Positions 25,836 to 38,388 of a DNA stretch of 64,000 nucleotides are shown one piece after another; the stretch's first letter is position 1, and each line of letters opens with the position of its first letter. The stretch spans positions 17,354,591 to 17,418,590 of the forward strand of contig CM032805.1 in the NCBI GenBank assembly GCA_019155185.1, given 5' to 3'. Under the pieces are notes generated by a model. That model ran no database searches. It was not told the origin of the DNA and was given only the letters and a program-made list of their open reading frames with translations. A program made the position numbers and the translations under genes. This stretch comes from Beaufortia kweichowensis. Lineage: Eukaryota; Chordata; Actinopteri; Cypriniformes; Gastromyzontidae.

Positions 25836-28800
25836 ATGCAGAGAGCGACTCCCGGCTCCTTTCACACTGATGTCCAGTTTAAGAATGAACCTGACCAGTT
25901 CCCTCATCCTCCAGCATCCTTCTTCACTTCCAGTCTGACTGCAGCCACACCGGCCAAAAGAATCACCTTCTATAAGAGTGGCGATCCCCAGTTCAAAGGC
26001 TTCAAGATGGCCATCCACAAACGCACCTTCAAATGCTTTGATGCGTTATTGGATGACCTTTCCCAAAAGGTTCCTTTGCCTTTTGGAGTGCGTACCATCA
26101 CGACACCCCGGGGCATCCACAGCATTAAACATTTAGAGCAGTTGGAGGACGGGGGCTGTTATCTGTGCTCCGATCGACGATACGTAAAGCCCATCGACAT
26201 GGAAACTGTAGGGAGGAGGCCGACGCTGTGGCATCCTCACAACGTTCGCAGGAAACCCTCCCGACCTGAGGACGCCCCCTCTGGACATCACCATCGGCAC
26301 CCCAAACGGATCGTACTGATAAAGAACAACGACCCGGCTGTGAGACGCTCCATCGTTCTGAGCAGAAGAACTGCTCGCAGTCTGCGTGTCTTCATGGATG
26401 AGATTTCAGAGCTCATGCAATGTCACGTGAAGAAACTGTACACTTTGGAAGGACGAAAGGTGCGTGAGAATTATTTATTATGTGAAATATTTATTTATTT
26501 ATTTATAGGGACCCATAGATGTTTAGCCATTTAGAAACTCTCTCTAGTCATTTTTTGCATTTATTTACTGACATTGGGTTGACAACACAGCTGTATTTTG
26601 TGTTCTGTTGGGTTGATTCCATTTTTCCTTAAATCAATATTCTGCTGTTATGTTTGTTTGACTCAAGTGTTTGTGTTGTCAATGACTGAATGACAGATAA
26701 AAGGCAGTGATAATAATATGAGATCCAGTGAGTCATGTGAAATGTTTTTTATCTAGGTACATTATAAACAGGACATTCACTTGACGTCTCATCATTCTCT
26801 CTAGATTGACAGCGTTCAGAGTTTAATGCAGTGTTCTGGTGTGTTGGTGTGTGTTGGTCGAGAACCCTTCAGACCTCTGCTCATGGAAAACTTCAGGAAG
26901 ATCTCAGAAGAACGGCTCCCGGGAATGACATCAAGATCTCGGTCAAGTGTCTGCAGTGAAGGCCATGAAACCAAGAAGAATGGTAAAGTTTTATCTCATT
27001 GTGTGTACGGTTGAGTCATTATTGTCATTAACTTCATTATGTCTCTAATAATAGACAGAAGGTAAAACAAATATCTACTGCAAAGCTTAAATTAAATTAC
27101 TGATGAATCAAGAGCCAGTTTTCAAATGTGTTGTTTGTGTGTTGATGGTTAAAAGATGTTATTATCTTTCATAAGGTCACTTAAATCATAATTATCCTGG
27201 AAAAGTGCATTGTCATGACTATAATCTTTATTATTTTGTTTTTTTACAGTTAACTTTGGCTTGGAGACAAAGAAAAGCATCATCCATCCAAGATCAGACT
27301 CCAGTAATAGATCAACAAGATTCTCTCTTTCTTCTGAGAAGTCTTATCAGAATGGATCGTGTATAACGCCTGGACAGACGGCCTGCGTCAGCACCTGCCC
27401 GTACATGAAAGAAATGTCAGTGAACGACGACATTGAGAAGAGAGTTCTTGTAAACAAAGACGGCAGCCTTTCTGTCGAGATGAAAGTTCGTTTTCGTCTC
27501 TTTAACGACGAGACTCTGCAGTGGTCCACAGAGATCAAGAAGTCATCTGCAAAACTGACCGACAGCGACTCTGTGAAAGAAAGCGCTCGAGGTTATCTTC
27601 AAGACTCCATCTCTCCATCTGAGACCGAGGAGGCCTATGCAACCAAGCTGCACGAGAAACATCTCGAAGAATCGCTTCATCAAAACTGTTGCAACCATTG
27701 CCAAGAGTATGACATCTGGAAAAACCCCATGCACAAAGACCCGGATGCCTACAAATCACCAAGTTCCAGTGGATCGTCTCAAAAAATTGTACGCAAAAAG
27801 ACGTCAGTGGATAGTACGCATACAATTTCTCGTTCGAGTGAGGAATACACTGAGCGTGTGGTGGAGAAGTCCTCGTGTTTTCAGCAGACCGTGGAGGACG
27901 GAGACACGAGAGTAGAGTACTGCGAGAGAAGTCGCTGCTGCAGTCGCAGTGAGGTGTCAACTACTGCCGTTAGGACGTGTGAGGACGGATGTGAGAAGAA
28001 CACTAAAGGTCAATGTTGCTATAGTAACATAAGAGATGCTGATGCTGAGGTTACAGAGGAGCGGGCGATTTCCACCATCAGCAACTCATCTAAAGTGCTT
28101 CAGTCTCTGAAAGACGATCAGGTTGATGATTACGATGATCTGCCCCCAAGCGTCTCAAGAGCTTCAAACTGGTCTCAAGGTGATGCTCAATCCAAATGCA
28201 TTCATTGTTGTGGTTTTCAGACCTCTTCAAGATCTCATCTATCCCCAAGACCTCCTAGTAAAGTATCAAGCTGCACTGTTCCTTCTGTAAGATCCAAAAA
28301 ATATAAAAACACTTTAACAACACCTGTAAAGACAGACGGGTATCATACAGAGAGGACAACATCTGTGTTTTCCAGATCCCATGCATGTGATTGTGAAGCC
28401 AAAGCCTCAGTTGTTTCTGGTAGTCAGCGCCATGCTAAGACGAGAAATACCAGCTCCAGACAAAGCCGAGCATCTCATAAATCTCAAGCAGATAACCCTG
28501 AATCTACCGTCCTGGAGATATGTCCTGATGAAAAAAACGGATCTTTAAGTGCCACTTCAGCAAGATCTGACAAGTCTAGTGTATGTTCAGGATGTGGTGA
28601 GCGTAAAGGACTGAGAAAAGAACCACAAAAAGATGAGAAAGACGTTTCTTCTACAACTACGAACGCTCAGGAAAACTGTGAAACTATTAATAATTGTATG
28701 TCAGATGAAGAAAGCAAACAGAAACGATTAAACTGCATCGCTCATGAAAAGTGTCCTGAATGTAATGAAGTAGAAACATCTGAAGAAAGATCCGTCAAGA

Positions 28801-31800
28801 GTGTCATGTCAGCAAAATCGATCAAATCAGATCGAGAACCAACACTGGTGTCAAGTCTGTCAGAAAGAGCTGAAGTTGAAGAGAAAAGACGAGTGTGTGT
28901 CAATCTGGATATATCAGTTTCATCTACAACATCCCATAAATCAAAATCTGCTTACTCAGAACAAGCTTTAACACATAGATCACATAGTTCAGATGATTTA
29001 GATGCAGTGTTGGGTCATTCTCAGGGTGATAAATCTACCATGTCTGATAATCATTGTAAACAAGATTTAGGTTTAGCTTACGTAACATCCAATGAATCAA
29101 ACACGCACACATCACAGTGTTGCACGTTATTAGAGACAAAAGCCACTGAAGACTTCACTTCTGCTGATATTCAATGTGAATCATGTGATTCAGTCTTCAG
29201 CTGCTCCAAATCAAACGCTTCATCAAAATATTCACACGTGCAGAAAAAGAAAAACCATTCATCCATTACATGTAATGAGAGAGTGCCTAGTGCAACATCT
29301 GCTAAAACAAACACTTCTAGTGCTTCTCGTAGATCCCACAAATCAAGCGACAACCTTCCAGAAACCACTGATACCTCTGTCCTTAAAAACCCAGATGAAT
29401 GTGCATCATCACAGAGAACCACCATAATATCTAATATCTGCCCTGAACGATCCCAGGAGACGGAAGATGGCACAGATGTAACACAGAATGCCTTAAATGT
29501 GACCTGTCTATCTCCAAACGGAAGAACAACAGCCAACAGTGAAGTTAATCAGAGTAATGACAGAGAACCCAGTGAGATATCAGTCAACTCTAAAGTATCA
29601 TCACAAACATCCACTCAATGTCATTGTCACGGCTCCTCGAGTAGTCATTTAGAAATCTCAAAGTCCAAGACACAAAGAGAGAATGTTCAAGATGAATCTG
29701 AGAAAGTAAAGATGAAGTCTTTATGTAGTCAGTTGAACGAGCCTTTGAGCCCGACGTCCACAGCTTCTGTCTCTACTGGACTACCAGAAGAACAAAAGTG
29801 TGATGACTTTAAAGAAAAACCCACCAGTGACATGTCAATCATTACAGAGGATGTAAATGACATGAATGTTGAGGAAAAGCCAAAGACAGCAGTGTCTGTT
29901 ATAAAGTCATGTAAGACTCCTGTGAAAAGCCTCTCATCTGAAAGAGAACTGAAGAATGCCAACGACATGAGAGCCAAAATCAAATCAAACACAGCTACAA
30001 AAACACACAAGCGAGTCTGTGTAGATGATACCAGCCAAGCAGAAATGAGTGAAGTAGACAATGCATCCAATAAAATATCTGAGACGTCTTCAAAATATCA
30101 CCAAAGTGGAAAAACTACACCAGCGAGTGATTGTTTCAACTCCTCTGAGATTTCCAAAAAAGACCAAAGTACTAAAGAGAAAAGTTCCCAAAATTGTAGA
30201 AGTCTGCCACAGGAAAAGCCAAAGAAAACTAAAACATCAGTCATAAATTCTGACTCAAGCGATGGTGTTTTATCACGAGCTCGTTCAGCAGCAGATCTGT
30301 TAAGAGAGATGGTGGCCAATGCAAGACCTGCGAGTAGAGAATCAAAGTCGAGAGAAGATGTTGAGAAGATGAATGACAATAAAAGCAACAAAAGCAGCCG
30401 GGACAACCGAAGAAAAGTCAGCCACTCGTTAGATCACAACAATGAAGAACAATATTCAATCATGCCATCATGCTTACCAAACACTTCACCTGCAGAAGTC
30501 GTCAATGACTGGCTTATGAATAATCCTATCGACGGCCCTGCTTATGAAATAGATGTTGAGTTCACTGAAAATAATACTCAAGGTGAGGAAGAGTCTTTAA
30601 GGGGCAAAAGTGAGGCACCAGAGAACCTAATCCAAGTTGAAGAACCTCCTGCAGGTCTAAAGGTGAACAGTGTCAGTTGTGATGATGAAAAAACACATGT
30701 TGAATCAAGCAAATCCAGCCCACAGATATTAACCAAGAAAGATTGTTTAGACAAACAGCATCATTCTTCTGTTCAGGTCATGAAAGTTTTACTTGGTCCA
30801 AAGCTAGACAGATGCAGTAGTTTACCTGAAATCTCTCCTGTGTATGGAAGAAAATTAAGCCGGTCGGCACAGGGACTACTTGACTGTTTAGCAAATTTAC
30901 GTCTAATTGAATCAGACTCCAAAAATGAAAAACATTCCAAATATAATGAAGTCATGACCATCCTACAGTCACTGTGGCTCAATGAGCCTTCAGAGGATGA
31001 AGCCAATAATCAAAGCGGTCAATCTGCAGAAGATGAATTCAACCTTCAGTCTTCATCTGGTGTAGATGTGAGGAGCGACTTCACAGCATCTGTTAAGGGT
31101 CACGTGAGTGCCGCAATGGAGAAATCAGAAACAGCACAAGGTAAAATATCACCCATTCCAGAACTGGAGACCTCAAAGCAAGATAAAGGTCTGATGAAAG
31201 ATGAGAAAACATCTACAGCTGCTTCTCAATGTGAAGATGCATTCAATGTCATTTCAGATCCAATAACTCCAGATATTGCAGAACGAGTCCAGAGCGGTCC
31301 AGAGAACAAAGACGTGGTAGACGAAGCTGAAGATGAAGTTCAAAGCAGTGAGAATAAAGATGAATCACATCAATCCCAGCAGACGTCATCTAAGAAAAGC
31401 TCAGAGAGTAACATAATGAAATCTGCAGAAAACACAAGCTCAGGAACTCCACCGTCTGTTCAGAGAGCTCCGCTCGCTAAGAGAGTTTCACAAGATCCAG
31501 ATCCCGTTTGGGTGCTCAGCTTATTAAAAAAACTAGAGAAACAGTTCATGTTGCATTACGCAGGATGCGATGGCCGAGTTCAAAGTAAAGTGGGATTTGG
31601 ATGACAGCGAGATGCTTAATGCAATGATCGGTGAACTGAAAGAGGAGGTACACAAACGGATTCAATCCAGCATTAACCGAGAACTACAGAAGATCCAATG
31701 TAGAGCCGGCCGAGGCCCGAGACCTCCAGGTAACGCTCTCTCTAGAGAATCCACTGCCCAAACCGAACAGAGACGCAGGCGTCTGCGCGTGATGCGCAAC

Positions 31801-33030
31801 AAATCCATCACTCTGTCAAGAAGTGAGGAAAATTACACGGCATCTGGTACAGAAACCAGCGATCAGCGAAGCGATGAGGAGTACTGCCCGTGTGACGCCT
31901 GCATGAAGAGAAAAATGGCGTCCAGAGGGGTCCAGCGAGCTGAGGCTTTGAGTTTAGCACCCGTCATGATGGAATTTGATCTGCGAAAGATATTACAAAT
32001 GAAAAACAATTCTGTCAAACCTGCAGAAGACAAGATTAAAGATCAGAGCGCTGCCAACAAGACGAGTGATAAAGAAGACAATAACCTGCAGGTGCTTCAT
32101 GAAGAAGAGGAGGAAGTGAATGATAATGTCAGAGGTGAGGAGGATGAAGATCAAGACGTTGAGATAGAAGATAACAGTAAAGATGTATGTGCAGACCGTA
32201 AGACAAAAGATAAAGAGTGTGATGAGGATGATGGTGAAGAACAAGAAGGAGAGAGAGCTGAAGAAGAGGAAGATGATGATGATGAAGAACCTAAAGAGGA
32301 AACGGTGGTAGATAATAAAAGGACAGATGCTGAGGATGGAGAATTAGTTGGAGATGAGAAGCAATGTGAAGTAATTCAGGAAGATGCTGAAAGACAAGTA
32401 AATGCAGGTGAAGGAGATAATGACGAAGACATTACAGAGGATGGAGATGTGAAAAATAATGTGAATGCAAAAGATGAGGAAAAAGAGACTGAAAAAAACA
32501 AGGAAGCTGAGGAGGAAAAAGCTCCAGAGAATGCTGAGAATGAAAAAGACCAATCTATTACAGATGAAATCACAGGTGAATTGATGTCTGATGAGAAGAA
32601 AAAGGAAGCAGGTAGTATAAACAACAGCCAGACTGAAAAAGATGAAGAAGATTATGATGAGGAGCAGAGATCAGAGGTCAAAGACTCAGATACAGATAAA
32701 CATAAGCCTGTTCTTACAGAGAAAGATGAATCTGCTGACAGCAGTGCTGTGGATTCTGATGTGACAAGAACATCAATGGAATCTCAGCCGGGATCGGTGG
32801 AGAGCTGTACAAGTCAAACTAAACAACACCATCTGCAGAGTTTCATGGAGAGCGTTGAAAGTCAAGGAGACAGTGTTGTTGTGATCACTAAACAACCACC
32901 CTACAAAGAGAACAATGAGTTACATCATCATCAAAACACATTTACCGAATGGCAGATCTCACCGAAAATAAGAAACAGAACCTGTAAACAAAAGAAACTG
33001 AATGGTGATATTATGATGAATGGAAAATGA
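25836..33030 (+). CDS. rp1l1: Retinitis pigmentosa 1-like 1 (doublecortin-domain axonemal protein), one frame break
   Basis: Coding exons are 25836-26459, 26805-26982 and a large terminal exon from 27250, with phases 0, 1 and matching. The first two carry paired DCX domains (about residues 45-125 and 160-245; AKRITFYKSGDPQFKGFK, LEQLEDGGCYLCSDR, IVLIKNNDP, KLYTLEGRK). These bind microtubules of the photoreceptor axoneme in the RP1 family. The large exon has the conserved NFGLETKKSIIHPRS, the block NKDGSLSVEMKVRFRL, long Ser/Thr-rich low-complexity sequence, SPAEVVNDWLMNNP, then DPVWVLSLLKKLEKQFMLHY. At about 31561-31564 the frame breaks: LEKQFMLHYA and DAMAEFKVKWDL are contiguous in the family, but here one extra G (GCAGGATGC) puts them in different frames, so the literal frame ends at 31604 after about 1718 aa. 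The downstream frame is open for a further 475 or so residues, through EEYCPCDACMKRK and an acidic Glu/Asp-rich tail. The full product would be about 2190 aa. Confidence 0.92.
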
Positions 33031-34949
33031 GGTCATTGAAATCATTCCTCGTTTCAAGCACTTTACATGATGATTTCTGATGTTTTTAAAACAGGACTTC
33101 AGTGTTTGAAACGATGACATTGGCTTTATCATCGACAGTATTACTGTACACTATTACGTCTACTGAAGGTATTATTTTATTAAAACACTTAAGATGCTAC
33201 AAAACTTTTATTAACAAAAGTAACTATGGATCAAAGAACACAATAGTCCATAGAATAATGCACACACTTATCTGACAAATATTGAATTCTCAGGGTGCTG
33301 AAAATATTATCTAAACTTGGCATTGCATACATTAGTTAAGACATAATTATATTACAACAACAATAATATAAAATAATAATAATAATAATAACACGGATAT
33401 GTTTAATGATGATGTGTTGCCCATGTTTATATGAGATGCTGTCATCAGTGAATGGTTTTAAATGAACTTTGTAATGTATTTTGCATCCTAAACATCTTGT
33501 CTGTCATGTCTGGCATCTTTGATCAGTGATTGCTGTATGTTGCTGTTTTATTAAATGCTCATCTGTGAGCGGGTCGTGTATGATTTTCATAAGAAGCTCA
33601 TGTTTCATCTGATGCATGCAGATACTAAGATTGTGACGTTTAAAACAACTTTAGTTATTTTTTGGTTTTAAACATGATACTTCATGTGCATTCCTGCATT
33701 ACTGTGATGACAACAAACCTCTGAGAGTTTCATTATAATGTTTGTGTCATTAAACAAAAGACTTTTGATTCTTTTGTTCTTCACTTTACAGTGATGCTTT
33801 CTGTATTGTGAGCAAGTTTTAGATACGAGATATGAGACTATTATACAGATTTTAGCATCTATAGCAATGACCTTAAACCATTCAGATCCTGGAAACCATC
33901 TAGAAAAACTTTGCTCAGACAAAATCCCCTTACGATTGCTTTTGGGCAATTCCAGCGTCATGGACGTGACATTTTTAGTCAAAACTTGATTAAATCGTCT
34001 GTTGATATTTGACTAAAGTCCTGTTGATAGAGTCCAACACATCTGAAAAATATCAGTCTATACAAAAGATTAAACATTTATTAACATTCATTTTATTTTT
34101 TTCTTGGTATGATTAACATTTGCATGGAATTGCCCTTCACTATTTATTTAAACTCTGTTTTGTCGTGTTAATTTGTCAGTCTTTCAGTGATTATTTACAG
34201 ATAAACACTGATGATAAATAAACAATAGTGAACGATCACTTTAAATGATCATTGATTAAGCGATGTGTTTTGGTTTGTTTGCTGTTTATAAACACACAAA
34301 CCTGTTCAGATGATAAATTCTGTGTTTTTCTGCTGTTGTGTCAAACATACCAACAAGTTTTTTAGTAAGAAAAGGACTCTGTAGATGTGCTGACATGACG
34401 TGAAAATATTTAAAGCTGTTTAAACATTTTTGTAATGTAGAAAATTCATTTGAAATGTGTTTCAGGAAGAAGGAAATCTGTGTCCAGAAAAGTGCTGTTA
34501 GCAAACATTTACATTTTAAAGATTACATTGCAAAGTTTTACCTTCAGTGAAGATATAAAGTTCTTAGATTGCACATAAAATATAACATCATTATCAGAAT
34601 ACGTTCAGATAAAGGTTCAGGGATCATCTTCTCAGCGGGTTTAGCAGCTTTGTTTACAGATGACGTCTAAACGGATCGTCTCTGAAACTTTAATCTTGAT
34701 TCATAATACTTCAGAAATAACCTGTTAGGAGATTAATGTCACAGTCTGTACATAGTAAAATTTTCTGTCATGAATAATGACAATAAGGTTCATTATTATT
34801 TCAGCAGATGTATGTGGTTGTAAACTGTAAAGTTAAAATGTTGAATCATTCTTCATTTGTAAGTTTAGATGAAAGATCTGTTAAATAAGTAAATGGTTAG
34901 TTGTATATAGATACAGGTTATATATAAGCTATGCTTCTCATGTGTGAAC
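33031..34949. other. rp1l1 3' UTR and tail-to-tail intergenic region
   Basis: AT-rich, with no coding exon recognised. rp1l1 (+) and the kinase gene (-) converge here, so both 3' UTRs should lie in this interval. A short (ATA/AAT)n run is present at about 33365-33392. Confidence 0.45.
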
Positions 34950-37900
34950 TCAATAGTCAGGCTCATGAATGAGAGTCAATAGCTTGTCGTGTAATTCTGT
35001 AAATGTGGGTCTGTCCGCAGGGTTTGACCTCCAGCACAGCAGCATTATGTCATAAAGAGCTCCAGGGCATCCGGCCGGTTGTGCCATCCTCTGTCCTCTC
35101 TGAATCCCTCGAACACACGTCAGTTTATCCTGCCCTGAGATCATCAAACACATCAGCGATGAGTCCACGTCAAACCCACATTCATCATGTCTGTGTTGTG
35201 TTTACCAGGGTACGGCTCGTCTCCATACGTGACGATTTCAGTTAAGAGGATCCCGAAAGACCAGACGTCACTTTTGCTCGTGTAGTCTTTATTGTCAAAG
35301 ATCTCAGGAGCCATCCATTTCACCGGGAGACGATCATCTGACGGACAAAGAGAGATACTGTAAGTGTTCGATTACTTTTTCATTTCTGTTTGAACACTAT
35401 TATCATATATCTGACCTGATGAAAGTCTGCGGTTTCCAGTGAGACTGAACTGAGCGAGACCGAAATCGGCTATTTTGCAGGACTGCATGTCCGTCAGCAG
35501 AATATTGTCAGCTCGGAGATCTCGATGAACTATTTTATTCTCCAGATACATCATTCCTTCTGTTATCTGACAGATTACAACCGTTTATTCCAAACATCTC
35601 TTTATTGTACATCTGATAAAGCTTTTTAAATACAAGTTAAAGGCAAAACACAATCTCACAGGAATCTTATATGAAGCGGCTCATTTGTACTTTTGAGTCA
35701 GATTTTTATCTCCCCAGTGAAGTTAGGATTAAAATCATATGCTTATGTGTGATTCACATCATACAAATTATCTCACCATCCGGTGAGATCAGGTTGAAAT
35801 ATTTATCACTTATTTTCTTTAGACCTTAAAAGAAGTGAATTACCTGGACAGCAAAGTCCATCATGAGGGAAAACTCAATGTCTTGCTTTATTTTGTGTTC
35901 TTAAGAAAAACAGAAACGTGTTTGACTTTCACATTTGTTTCTGCAACATTTAAAGTAAACTGATCTGTGATGTTTATTTTTGTGTTATTTACACTTGACT
36001 TTGCTCACCGATGAGAAAATTCTTCAAGCTGCCGTTGATCATGAGTTCTGTGACGATACAGAAGGGTTCATCGCTGATACAGATGGCGTAAAGCTGCAGT
36101 AAACGCTTGTGTCGCAGGTTCATCATGATCTCAATCTCTGTTCTGATGTTTGGACTGACGGCTTGTGAAGCGGCACATGGAAATATGAACACATTGCATT
36201 GATTTTACAGAACTGGGAACTTTTCATAAACGGTTCATTTTGCTTTCGTTACTTTTACAAGACATAGATTTCTTGTTTTTCTAAAGTAAGTGGAAATTGC
36301 CATCAATATGTTTAAATAACTGTGAGTTAACTTTACAGTATTCATTACCCTTAAATACTTTGATGGCCACATCTGTCGTCCCGTTCCACTTCCCCTGCCA
36401 CACGTCTGCGAACTCTCCGCTGCCCAGTTTCTTTATTTTAGTGAGTGAACTTCTGTCGATCTCTCGATGTAACTGAAAGGACAGTGTCGGAGGAGACGGC
36501 TGGTCCAGCTGAAAGAGCAAAATACAGGTCAGAATTGTGTTGGGAACACTGGAAATCTTTTGAAAGGATGTACTGACCTTCACGCAGGGTTGATTGAGTT
36601 TCACACAGAGTCCGTTCTGATTCTCAGAATAACATTCTACCAGCTTGGTCAAAGTCTTGAACGTTGTGCGTTGAACGAGGAAAAAGTGCTTGTTATAGTC
36701 TCCCTGTTTGATCTTGTAATGTCGAGTGTGAGGACTGTTCTTTACTTTAAAAGAAACACAGAAATTACTTTTGATGTGTAAATAAGTGACGTGTTCCTGT
36801 TACGTAAACAAAGCACTTACTAATTATGTCATCAGCTTTGTATTCACTAATTAAACTAATTAAAAAGTCATTCCATTAATTACTTTTTAAGTGTCATATC
36901 CACAATAAGAGTGAAACTCTTGAAATCTGTCAAGAATAACTATGACTCGACATTTAGATTTTGGATTCAATATTACTTTATACAAGTCTGTTAAAAGTAC
37001 ATTCAGTATGTAATGCAAGTACATTATCAGTAACTGCAATTAAATCCCTTTCTCAGGGAAAAATTCATTTAATGACAGTAATGAATTATGTAAATAAATA
37101 AGTGTGGTACCTGACAGGTAATAGTGATTATTCACTTCTGACTTCCATACGAGAAACGCGCCTTCGCTGTTCTGCGGTCTCAGCAGACATCTCTTGGCCT
37201 CGATACGCTTTTTAACGTTCTCAAAATACCATCTGAAAATCAATTGATTATGTTGTTTGTATATTGTGTATTTGATATTGACATGCATGTGTATAGATGT
37301 GCTGACAGTCACTTTTACACTGTGAAGAATCATTTTTTGACTGTATGCTTCCATAAAAAACAGATTCTTTAGACTATAACATGTTAAGAAAGAAATTGTG
37401 CTTTTAGGAGCCTTTGACTGAAAAATTACTGTGAAAAACCTTTTGAAGAATCTTAATTTTTAAGAGTGTGTGATAAATTCAATAGAGGTAAACAATGTAA
37501 ATGATAAATCAAGTTTATGTTTAATCCTAAAATTATTCATTGTCATTATGCAGCAATTTTTCAGAAATCTTCTGTAAAACAGATGAAATATAACTATGAC
37601 GTGTTTTTGTGAGTGAATGCAATAGAACAACATACAGTAACAATGACAACACTGGAGCAATCCCATCAAAACTCTTAACTGGTGAAACTGGTCATTCCAG
37701 TCTCATTCACGGCATGAGTTCATTCTATTATCTCTAACAGTCTTGCAAGCTGTAAGTTTCACACATTTAAAACAAATTCAACGACTTACGGTTTGGCCTC
37801 CAAACTATCCACAGGTCTGACAAAGTCTCTGGGCACGTAGCCCTTCTCTTCAATAAAGCCTTGATTCTTTGGCGTGCGTCTCCTGACGTATACCCAGTCC

Positions 37901-38088
37901 TCGTTCTCTCCTATAATCTCCAGAATGTCTCCTTGCTTCAGATCCAGATCCTGATTTGTGCGAGGGGCATAGTTATAGAGTGAGGTGTATGTTTTACGCT
38001 TGATGGTCGAGTTCACCTCCTTGTCCGGGTAACAACACGGACAGCAACCCGGGCGGCAGCACTTACAGGTGCACACCGAGTTCCCCAT
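34950..38088 (-). CDS. Divergent Src-family non-receptor tyrosine kinase (BLK-position)
   Basis: Nine coding exons join without a phase conflict: 38088-37790, 37232-37111, 36744-36578, 36508-36349, 36161-36009, 35899-35844, 35566-35416, 35337-35206 and 35134-34950. They give 474 aa. N-terminus MGNSVCTCKCCRPGCCPCC has Gly2 for myristoylation and an unusual Cys cluster for palmitoylation. SH3 spans about 33-94 (SLYNY, GYVPRDFV), SH2 about 101-195, kinase about 218-470. Kinase residues present: K246 (VAIK), HRDLRADN (D335), DFG (D353), APE (379-381), DVWSFG. The HRDLRA form and the kinase exon lengths (56, 151, 132) follow the Src core family rather than the FRK/PTK6 branch. Odd features: SH2 FLVR reads FLVW (W129); no Tyr between DFG and APE, so no Src Y416 equivalent; the third Gly of the Gly loop is Ala; and the protein stops at HEPDY, where Src has TEPQYQPGENL. 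Linkage to fam167a, xkr6 and rp1l1 favours blk, but the sequence is too divergent to name. Its start is only 300 bp from the gckr stop, same strand. Confidence 0.9.
37145..37147 (-). other. SH2 FLVR arginine replaced by tryptophan
   Basis: The codon reads TGG on the minus strand, in the frame G-A-F-L-V-W-K-S. In SH2 domains this position is the near-invariant Arg of FLVRES that binds phosphotyrosine. CGG to TGG is a single transition. Confidence 0.85.
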
Positions 38089-38388
38089 GCTTATCCTCCG
38101 TATCTGCTAGAATAATGTTTACCTACTGCGATGTAACGAGCTCACAACACTTTCAACTCGCAGTCACCCGACCGGTTCTTAAGAATTCCTGTTAGCAGGT
38201 CAAGGAAGTCTCTGAATAAAATAATCACTGGAACTTCCTGCGTGTAAATCCAGCTGTCGTGTTTATTTAACAAAAGACTTTTATATCATTAGTAGATGCA
38301 CAGAATGAAGTTTGCACACGGTAAACATTGTGTTTTTATCATTCTTTCATAATGAATTAAACATGTCTGTTAAGAAGTTGAATGTATT

